Source: Candidatus Accumulibacter affinis (GTDB taxonomy: Bacteria > Pseudomonadota > Gammaproteobacteria > Burkholderiales > Rhodocyclaceae). Taken from it: 64,000 nt of DNA. The notes beneath the pieces are model-generated. The model was given only the letters and a program-made list of their open reading frames with translations, did not search any database and had not been told where the DNA came from. This document shows positions 26,743-37,432 of the stretch, in pieces (the first letter of the stretch is position 1; each line of letters opens with the position of its first letter). The position numbers were made by a program, and so were the translations under genes. The DNA lies in assembly GCA_016713625.1 (NCBI GenBank), contig JADJOT010000003.1, positions 116,788-180,787 of the forward strand, given 5' to 3'.

Positions 26743-27989
26743 CGCTGGCTCCATAACTAAAAATCCGCGCGACGTTGTCATGATAGGCTGTGGGCGAATG
26801 CCTCCTGAGCACTTGAGCACGAGCCGTCTCGACCATCACTAACAGTTCAAGTGTGGTGAGATTGCCGATCCCTTCCAACGCGCTCACGTAGTTGGCCGCA
26901 GACTCTTCTACTGTCTGTCCATGCCTGACGAACATAACCGACGCATCGGACAGGGTGCCGCGCAAACCACCAACGTCTGCTAACGCCATAGGGATCGCAT
27001 GCTGACTCATCTCCAGGACCACGTTCGGCATACCCTCAAACAGGCTCGTGAAAAGGAAGCCATCGTAGGTAGAAAAGTCTGATGAGGCGATGTCGGACAA
27101 AATTCCGCAGTGTCGGATGTTGGGTGCAGTTAGTCCCAGATCGGGCAGGCTACCCGAAATCGGACCAAAGAGTTCGAACTGGTCGTTTGGGAGTGTCGGT
27201 GCGATCTTGGCAAGAATGGACGTACCTTTGAAGGATTCTACACGCGAGACCCAAAGCCAGCGCCTTTGCGGAGAGCGCTGGCCAGCCTTCAGTCGTCGGG
27301 CTTCCAGTCGTGCCAAAAAGGTCCCTTCATCGGCAGCCTCAACCCTCGCTGGGAGTTCAACAACTCCTGGGCCGGGGAGTGCCCCCCAAAGGCGGCGCAA
27401 GTCATTCACCATTTGCACGTTATCGGTAAGTGCGTAGGCGAAGGGCAGCGTTCGATGGGGGTAACGAGTCCCGTAGGGTGCACCGAGCCCCTGCACGCCC
27501 AGGCTGAAATAGGCGCAGTAGAGTCTTGCCTTGTACGACAAAGCCCGCCCAAACTTGGACACCACCTCCAGGCCAATATGGCTATTGACCGACTACCTGA
27601 CTGGGCCGCAAAGCGTTCAGCAGTCGCCCCAATACGGTAGGATTCTGATAACCCTCGCCGCAAATATCGCGCCAGAACACTAGATTAGCCGCCCTCAAAG
27701 GGGCAAGAATCGATAGCGATTGCCAGCCCTGGACATCGTGCGAAGTGGAGTCGGTTACCAACACGAGGACAGGACCTTGCGCGAGCGCAGGGAGCTCGGC
27801 GACCAAGTCGGCCGCATACTTCTCAGCACCACCAACGCAAAGCGTCGGTATAAGCAACACGGTACTCGGTGGCTCTGCAATGGCTTCGAAGACTCGCGCG
27901 ACGTTGACACCGTCACGATCGCGCAAATCTGATGCATCGAATACGCAGTCTTTCAATGGCCAGCGCCTGCAGCCAACACGGCGGTTCAT
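26735..27989 (-). CDS. GT4 glycosyltransferase domain, one frameshift (probably the C-terminal part of a larger enzyme)
   Basis: The segment 27989-27582 encodes an N-terminal GT-B half (TVLLIPTLCVGGAEKYAADL, the GGAE motif). The segment 27565-26735 encodes the C-terminal half (RWLWVSRVESFKGTSILAKIA, DGFLFTSLFEGMPNVVLEMS), with the donor-site Glu motif of GT4. They join as LRPSQVV/NSHIGLEVVSKFG with a one- or two-base correction near 27585. Upstream coding continues: RGRAIAVRVVKPLKASLMRHILAQG, then YGMFEGRALCPDSSVVIGEDW in shifted frames up to 28162. It is therefore probably the end of one protein with the 28162-29678 fragments. Confidence 0.8.
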
Positions 27990-28161
27990 GTCGCCCTTGC
28001 GCCAGGATGTGGCGCATCAGTGACGCCTTCAAGGGCTTGACAACTCGGACTGCGATTGCCCTGCCGCGCCACGCATAATGGGTCCAGCCTTTGCCTTGGA
28101 TCTGTGGCGTAGCCAATCCTCTCCAATCACGACACTGGAATCAGGGCACAGGGCACGTCCC

Positions 28162-29199
28162 TCAAACATGCCGTATTCCTAGCCAGTGCCATACCGGATC
28201 AAGCCCAGCCGCCTCTACATCAGGGTTCGCTTCCAGGTATGCTGCTCGATCTAGGTGACCGTGGACGAACGCGGCGAAAGAAGCATCTTCAGGTTGCACA
28301 GGATCCTTCGGCGGCACAGGATCTTGAGGCAGCATCGTAGCGTGTTCGCTGCCTGAAGCAAGCTGTCGCCTGATTAGGACCTTTGGTCTAGCCAAGGATC
28401 GCCTGAGTGCTCTCAACGGCGCCGTAATCTTCCAGGAGAGACTCGATTTAAGGAGTGCAGCCTCGGACCGCAACGCCGCAAAATCTTCGGTAAGCAACGC
28501 GAGCATCGAGTCCTTCTCTTCGAGCGACTGCCTGTGGGCAAGAAGCTCCAGCTTCTGTGCAGTCACCGCATCAATAAGGGAAGCGACTTCTTCTTCGCGT
28601 AGCTTCACCGCGTTGGCAAGCAAGAAGATTTGTCTGTCGCGCTCCGCCAGCTCTCCAATACCAAAGACGTCAAACTTCCCAGTCAATTTGATGAGATCTT
28701 TGTAGGTAAATGCGTACAAGCGTTGAATTTCCTTCGCGTGAACCTCGCTACCGCATAACTCAAGAAGCCATTCCAATCCCAAACACCAAGCGGCTCGATC
28801 AGAGCATTCCTTCAAGCAAACCATCGCCAACAGGAATTTCACGTTGTATCCTGAGGAATTTCTGCAAGGGTCCAGAATTGGGAAGATAGCAACCAGCTTT
28901 TCAAACTCGTCAATATCTAGGTAATTCTTGCGAACGACACTCCACTCGTTGGCTACTCGAATCGCAACATCGATCCTCTCGCCGCTTGTGTTCGACCCAT
29001 CCGAAAGCAATCGATGTTTCGTTAACTCCTCCGGAATCACGTGTATAGAATGCCTCAGCAACAATCTTGCCCACATATCGACATCAGGGGCCTGCGCTAG
29101 GAAATCGCTATATCCTCCAACCTCGTGGTAGCATTCTCTCCTTATCAAAACACTGGGATGAGCGAGCTGATTACGGATAAAAAAAGGCTGTTGAGCCAT
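28162..29199 (-). CDS. central fragment of a multidomain glycosyltransferase (end of GT2 domain, coiled coil, linker)
   Basis: The 345-codon frame opens MAQQPFFIRNQLAHPSVLIRREC and GGYSDFLAQAPDVDMWARLL, the acceptor-side half of a GT2 domain. A long heptad-rich helical region follows (about 215-265, KLREEEVASLIDAVTAQKL). Next come SSLSWKITAPLRALRRSLARP and YLEANPDVEAAGLDPVWHWL, a module often seen next to GT4 domains in surface-glycan enzymes. The real start is upstream: the run of seven A at 29179-29185 lacks one base, and correcting it joins this frame to the 29145-29678 fragment. The downstream frame continues into the GT4 part. Confidence 0.75.
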   Translation of the reverse strand: MAQQPFFIRNQLAHPSVLIRRECYHEVGGYSDFLAQAPDVDMWARLLLRHSIHVIPEELTKHRLLSDGSNTSGERIDVAIRVANEWSVVRKNYLDIDEFEKLVAIFPILDPCRNSSGYNVKFLLAMVCLKECSDRAAWCLGLEWLLELCGSEVHAKEIQRLYAFTYKDLIKLTGKFDVFGIGELAERDRQIFLLANAVKLREEEVASLIDAVTAQKLELLAHRQSLEEKDSMLALLTEDFAALRSEAALLKSSLSWKITAPLRALRRSLARPKVLIRRQLASGSEHATMLPQDPVPPKDPVQPEDASFAAFVHGHLDRAAYLEANPDVEAAGLDPVWHWLGIRHV

Positions 29200-29678
29200 T
29201 TTGAACGACTGCGAAATTCTTGATTAAACCACCCATCGGAATTTTCGCATCCGTTTTCATCAATAATCTTCACCCATGTAAAGACTGCCCCAATTTCCGG
29301 ATGCGCATCCAAGACAGGAACTTGCTGCTGGAGCTTGTCAGGCTCCCAGACATCATCGGAATGGTGAATAGCGATATATTGGCCAGTGGCAACCTCGGAA
29401 ATAGCCTTATTAACTCCAAAAACAGGCCCTTCATTCCGGGAATTACGAAACGACCGGATGCGCCGGTCAGGAAAGGTGTGAATCATTTCCCATGAGCCAT
29501 CGGCCGAAGCATCATCCCAGATTATAAGTTCGAAGTCACCAAAGGACTGATTGAGAACGCTTTCAATCGACTCCCCGATAAATTGAGCGTGGTTGAACGA
29601 AGTGAGGATTACTGAGACTTTTGGCACTGGGTGACTTCCGAAAGATCTACGCAAAGAGCAAGGTGCTGAAGAAAACAT
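29145..29678 (-). CDS. N-terminal GT2 domain of the same multidomain glycosyltransferase
   Basis: This fragment has VSVILTSFNHAQFIGESIESV, WDDASADGSW, and AIHHSDDVWEPDKL with the DD metal motif, so it is a GT2 catalytic N-terminus. The frame ends at 29145 only because of the homopolymer deletion at 29179-29185. The corrected product reads NSLFFIRNQLAHPSVLIRRE. The preferred start may be the GTG at 29627 (VPKVSVIL, preceded by GGAAG) and not the ATG at 29678. The complete enzyme (26735-29678) would be about 980 residues: GT2, coiled coil, linker, GT4. The 217 bases to 29895 hold nothing recognisable. Confidence 0.82.
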   Translation of the reverse strand: MFSSAPCSLRRSFGSHPVPKVSVILTSFNHAQFIGESIESVLNQSFGDFELIIWDDASADGSWEMIHTFPDRRIRSFRNSRNEGPVFGVNKAISEVATGQYIAIHHSDDVWEPDKLQQQVPVLDAHPEIGAVFTWVKIIDENGCENSDGWFNQEFRSRSKWLNSLFLSVISSLIPVF

Positions 29679-29895
29679 CTACCAGCGAGCAACATTACCC
29701 AGCCGACGCCCAAGGCCTCGACTCTCAAGAACAGCCTCCTCGCGACCGGTAACTACGGCTATTTCGCCTTATGTACCCTGCCACCGAAATGCCCGCACAA
29801 ACAGAGACGAGCGAACCAAGATGCCCACCGAATGACTGGCGCTCATACGCCTGCATCGCGCATAACCAGTTGGTAACCGGCAATAACAGAAACGT

Positions 29896-30457
29896 TCATC
29901 TATGGAGCAGCTCAACACGCAATGCCCTTTCAACTTCCAGCAGATCACGCTTACGGTCTTTGATACGCCGGGCGGGATTTCCAGAGTAAACTCCGAACGC
30001 ATCGCAGTTCTTCGTGACCAAACTCAGCGCACCGACCGCAGCTCCGTCACCCAGCTTTACTCCCGGAAGAATCACGCTGCCACTGCCCACAATCACATGC
30101 CTTCCGAGAAAGACATCGGCGTGAGTTACTCTGGTGTACCGGCTGGGTACAGTCGGATTGGTCATGGCTGCGCCTGAGTAATCGTCACTACTCGAGTAGA
30201 CAGACACGCGCGACGAGAGTCCACTGAAATCCGACATCGTGATCTTCCCGGAACCTATCAGCGTGGAACCGACAGCGACATGTACGAAGTCGCCAATGAA
30301 GATTCCCCAGAGCCGGCGGCAAGAACGCAACAGTCGTCGATGCGCACGTTGTCGCCTAATGTAATTCGGTCCGCGCCATAGAAGGATGCACGTTCGAAAG
30401 CTGGACGTTTCGGCCAACAGAGAAAATCCCAATCTCTATCGCGTTGTGTGTAAGCAT
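29896..30457 (-). CDS. hexapeptide-repeat acyltransferase (WbbJ/LbH type), two frameshifts
   Basis: The long intact part shows left-handed beta-helix repeats (GIFIGDFVHVAVGSTLIGSG, GRHVIVGSGSVILPGVKLGDGAAVGA) and the family end SGNPARRIKDR. It is therefore an O- or N-acetyltransferase that decorates a sugar. The N-terminus, read from the ATG at 30457 (MLTHNAIEIGIFSVGRN), continues through FYGADRITLGDNVRIDDCC after two one-base corrections. It lies 7 bp after the aminotransferase stop. A 4-keto sugar made by the dehydratase, aminated by DegT and then acetylated here would be a coherent pathway (inference). Confidence 0.82.
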
Positions 30458-30464
30458 TGCCAAT

Positions 30465-31573
30465 TCAGACCTCCTGAATAATGTCGATCACACGCTGTTG
30501 CTGCTGGCGCTGCAAGCCCGGATAGATGGGCAGGCACAATATCCTGTCGGCGGCGCTGGCCGCTACCGGCAAATTGCTCCGCTTCGCTGTGGGCAAGTCA
30601 CGGTACATCGGGAAATCAGAAATTAATGGATAAAAGTAACGACGTGCATAGACGCCACGATCACGGAGCTTTCTGTAGAGTTCATCGCGAGTGAGCTGGT
30701 AAGCAGGCTCTACCAGAACCGGAAAGTATGCGTAGTTGCAGATCCGCTCCCCGCAGTTCCTAAACAGGCAATTCCTTGGTATGTACGAGCTGCTGGCGTA
30801 TACCCTGTCCAGTTCGCCCCTGCGAGCGAGCGCTTCATCGACGTGCTTGAGCTGTAGCAGACCGAACGCTGAATTTATTTCGCTCATTTTGCCATTTATT
30901 CCCGGCGAGACCACCGTCACCTCATCCTCAAAGCCAAAATTCTTGAGATGGTCTACTCGCTGCTTGGTGCTGGCGTCTGGGCAGATTATTGCTCCGCCTT
31001 CAAAGGTATTGAAGACTTTCGTGGCATGAAAACTCAGGACAGATAAATCGCCGTAGTTGAGCACGCTACCCGAGTCGTTTTGCACGCCAAACGCGTGCGC
31101 GGCGTCGTAGATTACTCTAAGGTGATATCGGTCAGCAACCTTTTGGATGGCCTCGACGTCGCAAGGATGGCCATAAACATGAACGGGCATGATCGCGGTC
31201 GTCCTGTGCGTGATTGCTGCCTCTACGTTCGAGAAGCGTCAAGGTTCAACGTGTGCGGGTCTATGTCAACAAATCAGGCTCTATGCCGTTCCACAGCAAC
31301 GAGTGTGCAGTTGCGACAAAAGAGTAGGGAGTCGTGATCACTTCGCCGCCAAGGCGCAAGGCTTGCAGGGCAGTGACCAGCGCAATCGTGCCGTTGGTAA
31401 AGAGCGAAAGATGACCGACGCCTAGGTAGTCACACAGCGCGTTCGAACTGTTGGTGAAAGGGACCAGCGTTGGTCAGAATCTTGTTCTCCCAAATCGTCC
31501 GCAAATACGGTACGAACTCGTCCAGGTCCGGCAGATCCGGTTGGGTAACGAAGATCTGGGTGTCAGAAAACAT
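30465..31573 (-). CDS. DegT/DnrJ/EryC1 family sugar aminotransferase, three frameshifts
   Basis: This PLP enzyme transfers an amino group to a keto-sugar nucleotide. The intact C-terminal 241 codons contain the PLP-lysine segment LSFHATKVFNTFEGGA and DAAHAFGV. N-terminal coding is found in other frames up to the ATG at 31573: MFSDTQIFVTQPDLPDLDEF, then LCDYLGVGHLSLFTNGTIAL, then TPYSFVATAHSLLWNG and NVEAAITHRTTAIMPVHVYG. Each junction is fixed by adding one base. The reconstructed protein is about 370 residues, normal for the family. It neighbours the acyltransferase, suggesting synthesis of an N-acylated amino-deoxy sugar. Confidence 0.85.
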
Positions 31574-31609
31574 TTTTTTCTTCCGCGCTCTGGCCCGTAA
31601 AAATCCCGA

Positions 31610-32130
31610 TCACTGCGCCTCCACGATCAGTTCCTGGTGCCAAGGGCGACATTCAAGCCCAACTAGTTCTCGATTGCCGCTAGTCCGGTGGCCTACCCGG
31701 TTAATCTCGGAGAAACCCGCCACCTGCAATGCCATGGTTAACTCCGGGAGATCGTAAACGAACTCGTGTCCCCAGCGGCGCATCCCTTCATTTAGTAAAC
31801 GACAGGGCGTTTCGGGAACCCAACCCGCATCAGTCCACTCGTCCAGCCTGCCAACTATGTACTGCGAAAGCAGCCAACGGACATCAGGCGTACTTATACG
31901 CAAGACACCACGCGGCTTCAGCACTCTCTACGGCACCCTTTAAGAAACGAAAGACCTTGCTCAAGCGTGAGATGTTCGAGGAAATGCTCGTTATAGATTA
32001 AGTCTACCGTCGCGTCCGTGTATGGCAAAGGATTCCGAAGGTCGGCCTGCATGTCGGCAGCGGGGGAATCGAGATCCACATTACACCAACCCTCGAGATA
32101 GTTTGAACCACAACCCAAGTGTATCTTCAT
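31610..32130 (-). CDS. SAM-dependent methyltransferase, one frameshift
   Basis: From MKIHLGCGSNYLEGWCNVDL (32130) the SAM-binding glycine motif and acidic strand are clear. NEHFLEHLTLEQGLSFLKGCRR continues in another frame as LKPRGVLRISTPDVRWLL after one base correction near 31920. The total is about 173 residues, a short class I methyltransferase common in O-antigen clusters. It probably methylates a sugar or the glycan terminus. It lies 18 bp after the Wzt gene. Confidence 0.8.
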
Positions 32131-32147
32131 CTCCCGTTTCCTCTCTA

Positions 32148-33523
32148 TCAATTCGAAAAGCGTCGTTGCGTCACCGTGTTCGTCCAGTAGGCCGCTGCAT
32201 AAATTGGCAAGCTAGTGCCTCTTGCAACCTGCAGATTGACTGCCAGCGGTGCAAAGTCACAAACCTCTACTTGCCCGATGGACAAATCCTGAGGAACTGA
32301 CAGCATCACTGCTATCGAATAGGCGCCTTCGTGGAGGGTTACCGTGAACTCCCAATCCATCTCGATATTTTCCCCTGAACGCAGGTTAATAACGTGGCAC
32401 CGCTCAATTCCGGTGTCCGAGTATATAAGGTCAAATCCATTTTTGTCTCGGATGTGGTAGGCAAGGCCGATTGACGGAAGGTCGACGTTGGCTCTGAAGG
32501 TAACCCTTAACAAAACGACTTCACCAAAGTCTATCAATTCGGCCTTCGTGCCGCTCTTGCGGAGGAGCTGGACATTCAACAGGTCTGCCATCCCGTTTTG
32601 CAGCCTATGAAAGGAGGCTCGGCGCGAAAACACCGCATGCTCAGCAATTTCCTCCTCGGTGAAGCCCACGCCATGCCGGGCTGGCCGATCGTCGTGAGGT
32701 GGCTGGACAAACTGCCGACTCTTGACGCCCGTGCCGTAATAGGCTTCGACGATGTCTTCCGTCGGCCCTACGGCGACTACTTCTCCTTTGTCGAGATAGA
32801 CAGCTCTGCTGCAGAGGGCCTTAACTGACCCGACATCGTGGCTAACAAACAGAACGGTGACACCGGCGTCCATCAGTCGCTTCATGTGCGCCATGCATTT
32901 GGCCTGGAAATACATGTCCCCTACCGACAGGGCTTCATCAACTATAAGAATATCGGCATCGACATGCACAACCACAGCAAAAGCCAGTCTGACGTACATA
33001 CCTGAGGAATAGGTCTTTACCGGTTGGTCGAGGAAATCTCCAATATCCGCAAAGGCAACAATATCATCAAAGCGCGCATCGATCTCCTTATTGCTCAGCC
33101 CCAGCACGCTAGCATTCATCTGGATGTTCTCACGCCCACTGAACTCTGGATTGAAACCCGATCCCAACTCGAGCAGCGCAGCAACTCGTCCATTGATATC
33201 AATTGTGCCGCTCGTAGGGGTCAGGGTTCCACAGAGTACCTGCAACAAAGTGGACTTCCCAGCCCCATTCCGGCCGATGATGCCAACCGTCTCTCCTTTT
33301 CTGACGTCGAAGGACACGTCATGCAGTGCAGAGAATTCCCGAAAGTACTGCTTGGGCTCCTGACCAGCAATGTGGCGCAACTGGGGCAGGATGAACTGCC
33401 TCAGCCGGTCCTGGGGGCGCTATAGATGTGGTACGACTTGGTGACATTACGGACCCGAATCGCGAAACCGTCCTCCTGTTCAATAACGCAGGCTGCGGCA
33501 GAAAACGTAGCCTCAGACGACAT
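32148..33523 (-). CDS. wzt: Wzt-type ABC transporter ATPase with C-terminal carbohydrate-binding domain, one frameshift
   Basis: Wzt powers export of lipid-linked O-polysaccharide. The ATPase half has Walker A GIIGRNGAGKSTLLQ, signature YSSGMYVRLAFAV and Walker B ADILIVDEALSVGD. About 170 C-terminal residues form the Wzt-C beta-sandwich that recognises the glycan end. The frame opens at 33380, but coding extends to the ATG at 33523 (MSSEATFSAAACV..IRVRNVTKSYHIY); the G run at 33413-33417 lacks one base. The start overlaps the wzm stop. The C-terminal domain implies recognition of a modified chain terminus, possibly the product of the methyltransferase next door. Confidence 0.9.
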
Positions 33524-34336
33524 CCGGCAAATCCCTTTCTTGTCTTCTGGAACCACGCGTAGCCGGCCCACGCAACCGCGAATGAAACCAAGGTGTAAGT
33601 GGCCAGTCCAGCGAAGTCTGGGAGTCGCCCCCAGATCAATACGTCACGAGCCTGCTCGATTATAAAGGTTAGTGGGTTGGCCATGAGCCACGGACGGAAT
33701 CGCTCTGGCAGGCTGCTAACCGGGTAAAAAACCGGGGAAATAAACATCAGCACCATCGTGAGAATGCCGATAGTCTGCCCGACATCGCGCAAGAAAACGC
33801 CGACCGAAGCCAATATCCAAGCCAGACCTAGCGTGAACACGACCAGAGGTAGAAAGACCAGAGGGAAAAGCAGTACGCTCCAATACAAAAATCCATTAAA
33901 CATGAAATAAGCTGCGAGAAGAACAGCAAGGCTAACGAAGCTGTGAAACAGCGCCACGCCTATGGTGACTATTGGCAGTATTTCGAGTGGGGAAAACAAC
34001 TTTCTTGACATAGTTGACGTTGCTTAGTATCAGGTTAGGCGCACGATTAAGGACCTCCGCAAACAAGCCATGGACGATCATGCCTACAAAGAGAACCACC
34101 GCAAATAATGTCTTGCTCTCGTCTTCAGCGACGCCCCATCGTGCCTTGAAAACCACCGAGAAAACAAAGGTATATACAGTCAGCATTAGCAATGGATGGA
34201 AGAAGGACCAAAAAATGCCCAACATTGAGCCGCGATACCGCCCAATGACCTCACGCTGGACCATTCCAGCAATCAGATCGCTGTTGCGCCAAGATTGGGC
34301 CAGCATGTCTCGCGGTGAGGTACTAAACTTCTGCAT
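33513..34336 (-). CDS. wzm: Wzm-type ABC transporter permease, two frameshifts
   Basis: This is the inner-membrane channel partner of Wzt. The N-terminal frame (MQKFSTSPRDMLAQSWRNSD) includes VQREVIGRYRGSMLGIFWSFFHPLLML, the conserved ABC2 permease start. After KKVVFP it continues as LEILPIVTIGVALFHSFVSL with several membrane helices and NPLTFIIEQARDVLIWG. One extra C near 33990 and one extra base near 33528 break the frame. The corrected end is KTRKGFADVV with a stop at 33513. The reconstructed length is about 274 residues, as expected. It is co-transcribed with wzt. Confidence 0.9.
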
Positions 34337-34571
34337 GGTATGAGCCTTTCTCCGGTCCGGTATTGTAACGTTTGGTGGCGTATGTTCACTTCAACGAGCG
34401 CTGATAGGTAACGGTGGGAGAGTGCAGACCTTTCTGATAAACGCCGTCTTTCCCTTCTCTCGTCAAGTATTGAAGCAATGTGCCTCGGCCGGACAGCGCA
34501 GGCGTGCTTGAGTAGTATCCAACGATGGAGCTCGCAGCGTGACAGTGGTGAGCTTACTCGCTTTCTGCGTT

Positions 34572-35402
34572 TCAATGGCCGTTTGACTCTTTGGTTTGGG
34601 TTTTTGTTAGTCCCTGATGTACCGCCAGCGCAGCCTCAGGGTGTCCTTTGTGCCGCGCCGCTACTCTGGCACGGGCTAAGGGATACGCTGCATCAAATGC
34701 CGCTTGTCTCAGGCGGCCGGTTTGGGGATCACTCGGGGTTCGATACATGGAAGTCACCTTCGGAACATAGATGAAGAAATTGCCCTGCGAATAGCGCATC
34801 CAGAGGACCCAATCCTCCAAAGCATCCATGTCCGCATCAAAACCACCTCGTTCAAGGAAGAGGCGGCGCTCAAATATGACGGACTGGATCGCCAGGAAGT
34901 TGTGGTGCAGCAACACGTCACGATCGAATGTCTGCCGCATCACGGCAGGGACATAATGTGAAACCTCAAGATATTTATCCTCGATAAGCTTTGCTGCGTC
35001 GGTAACTACCTGCCATGCCAGAGAGTAGGCAGCGGCAGCTGATGGATTCCTCAACAAAGCATCAACCAGCAGTTCAACATGGTCCGCAAACAGCAGATCA
35101 TCGTCGTCGAGAAATAGGCACCACCGGCCGTTTGCGGCGGAGAGGCCTGCATTTCCGGCAGTCGAAGGGCCAACTTTGGTGAGACCGATGAAAACTATGT
35201 CCCGATGCGTGACCGAGGACATTGTTTCAGCCATGGTGCGCTGACTTTCGCCCCCGTCCTCGACGATGATATGCTCGATACGCGGATAGGTTTGATGGGC
35301 GACGGATAAAATCGCCTGTCGCAGGTAAAGCGAGCGCCCACTGCACGTTCGGGTGATGATACTGACCAGGGGAGGATCACCACACTGTGCTCCGAGAGGC
35401 AC
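34572..35402 (-). CDS. GT2 glycosyltransferase domain (likely C-terminal domain of a larger enzyme)
   Basis: This 276-codon frame has VSIITRTCSGRSLYLRQAIL, EHIIVEDGGES and WCLFLDDDDLLFADHVELL, the GT2 nucleotide- and metal-binding motifs. Coding-like sequence continues upstream in frame without a start codon (KSNTHFPFREWDYDLIREG) to a TAG at 35469-35471. Beyond that stop the same frame reads VIQNLARLLRVRTPSPAR and meets the 35522-37432 gene after one shift. It may therefore be the last domain of that protein. On its own it would start at 35402. Confidence 0.8.
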   Translation of the reverse strand: MPLGAQCGDPPLVSIITRTCSGRSLYLRQAILSVAHQTYPRIEHIIVEDGGESQRTMAETMSSVTHRDIVFIGLTKVGPSTAGNAGLSAANGRWCLFLDDDDLLFADHVELLVDALLRNPSAAAAYSLAWQVVTDAAKLIEDKYLEVSHYVPAVMRQTFDRDVLLHHNFLAIQSVIFERRLFLERGGFDADMDALEDWVLWMRYSQGNFFIYVPKVTSMYRTPSDPQTGRLRQAAFDAAYPLARARVAARHKGHPEAALAVHQGLTKTQTKESNGH

Positions 35403-35521
35403 AAATGCACCCTCCCGGATCAGGTCGTAATCCCACTCGCGAAAAGGAAAATGCGTATTGCTCTTTGCCTACCGAGCAGGACTCGGGGTGCGCACCCGCA
35501 GGAGCCTGGCCAGATTCTGAA

Positions 35522-37432
35522 TTACCTTACGCCTAGCTCCCGAAAGGCCTCCGCGCTGCCAAGCAAGCGTAGGCCAAGCCATGGGACCGCCAATACGTCG
35601 ATCCAGTTGCCGTATCTTAGGCGAATATAGAGGTTGGCAAAAGTGCTGCCAGTGTATTGTAGCGGCTTGACTTGAGCTTCAAAATCGTAGCTGTAGTGGA
35701 ATACAGTTGCCAATGGACAATATCGAAGGTATCCCTCGCGACGCAAAGCGGTAAGACAGCTCTACATCCTCACCATACACGAACAACGCTTCGTCATAAC
35801 CGCCGACGTGCTCGATTGCCTCTCGCCTCAACAACACGCAGGCGTGGGTGTTCCAGTTAGTGATGCCTGTTACAGGATCGTAGAACTTGGGGTGCTCATA
35901 AGGTTTCTGCCTAAATTCCCATGCCGCCGCTTGAGGAAGATCAGCGAGCGCGTTCGCCACGACTCTCGTCAAAGCGTCACGCTCAAACGCAAGATCGATG
36001 TTCGTTACCAAACAGAATGGCGCTGACCCCGCGCGGATCGCAAAGTTGTGCCCCGAACCAAAACCATGGTTTGGGCGTGATCGAAGCGTCACCGCGCTAC
36101 CGACTGACTCGAGGCAGCGGGCAGCTATTCGAAGCTCCGCCAAAGTCGAGTCCGTTGATGAATTATCAACAAAGCTGAAATTCAACTTGGATTTCGGATA
36201 GTCGAGTGCCAGCAAACTATCAACAAAGGCAGCGACCCAGCGACTGCTATTGAACGTCACCACACTGACATCGATCGCCGGCGGGTCTGCCGGCAAGACC
36301 GCGCATAGCGGGTCGGACCATGGTGGAAGGCAGGAAAGTCCGCAGCGCTCGTCCACTATCGTTGTGATGGCGGCGTAGTTCGCACTAGAGTAAAGAAGGC
36401 AACTTCGGACCTTCTGCGGTCCCGAGAGCAGTTCTGTTAGCGTGCCCTGCACGCTCGGTGGCAGGCGGGTAATTCGCTGGGTAATTACCCAGCGAAGCGC
36501 GTTTAGCGCAGTGGCAAAATCGCCCTTCAGCAGATAGCCGAGAAATCGGAGCGGTGCTGTGACACGCCATGAAGTGCTACGACGAACGTCGGCATAGTTT
36601 TTAACAGCAAGGTCACGTTCATCAGTTAATGTCCCATTGCTCAAGTCACGTTGTGCGACAGCCTGTTTAAGGATCGCCAGCTGTGCTTTTAAACCGTCTA
36701 TGGTGTGACTGAGGTTGCTTACCTCTGCCTGGCAATTGGTCAAGGTTTTATTAAGCGCAATGAGCCCCGCTTTTGCTTGGGCAAGTTCGAGTTGCTCTAT
36801 CTGCCGAGTACCTAGTGCAAAGAAGTAATTCTTCAATTTCTCCCGTTCTTCAGAACCCTTTTCGAGCCAGCCAAATCCATCGCGATTTTCAGCGGCACCA
36901 CATTGCAACACTCCAAGTTCATCTGAGTGCAGAAAGGCCTGGTTATCCTGGAAGCGGGACTGCGGCCCCTGCCGAAACCGCCATATTTCACATCCGTGAT
37001 CCTGATCGAAAATGTTATTGCATATAATTACAACGTCAGCCGCCAGTTTCGGTCGCCAGGTTTCAAAACCGCGTTTTATCGAATCGTAGTCGTGGAATCC
37101 ATATACGTGTATCAGGTCGATCGAGTCGGTTGCGAACTCGCTTGCAGCATCAGCAATTTTCGTCTTCAGCAAAAAGAGAAGCTCGCGCAATTCCTCTCGT
37201 CATAAGATAAAGCCTCAGAAAACTCGCTGACGGACTCCGATGTGTTGACAGCATAACACTTGGTCCGTAGATTTTCCTCGCTCACTGTTTGGTAAAGAAA
37301 GAAATAAGAGCTGCCTGCTTGGATGCCCAGTTCGGCGAATACCTTTGAGTTCAGAATTTGCATATGCCATGTGTAGGTGACGGTACAAGCTCGCAGTCGC
37401 TCTCGTCGCCAGGCAGATAAGCTATACATCAT
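35522..37432 (-). CDS. large multidomain glycan enzyme: methyltransferase-like domain, coiled coil, GT2; frameshifted
   Basis: Three frames join from the ATG at 37432 (MMYSLSAWRRERLRACTV). The first part includes SSYFFLYQTVSEENLRTKCYAVNTSE. It then continues as LRELLFLLKTKIADAASEF and SIDLIHVYGFHDYDSIKRGFETWRPKL, the C-terminal half of a Methyltransf_24-like fold. A heptad-rich region follows (QIEQLELAQAKAGLIALNKTL), then a GT2 domain (IDVSVVTFNSSRWVAAFVDSLL, FVDNSSTDST, CLVTNIDLAFERDAL, GGYDEALFVYGEDVELSYR). The final frame adds LRREGYLRYCPLATVFHYSYDF up to 35522. The start overlaps the rmlC stop. With the 34572-35402 domain the whole would be about 950 residues. Confidence 0.78.
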
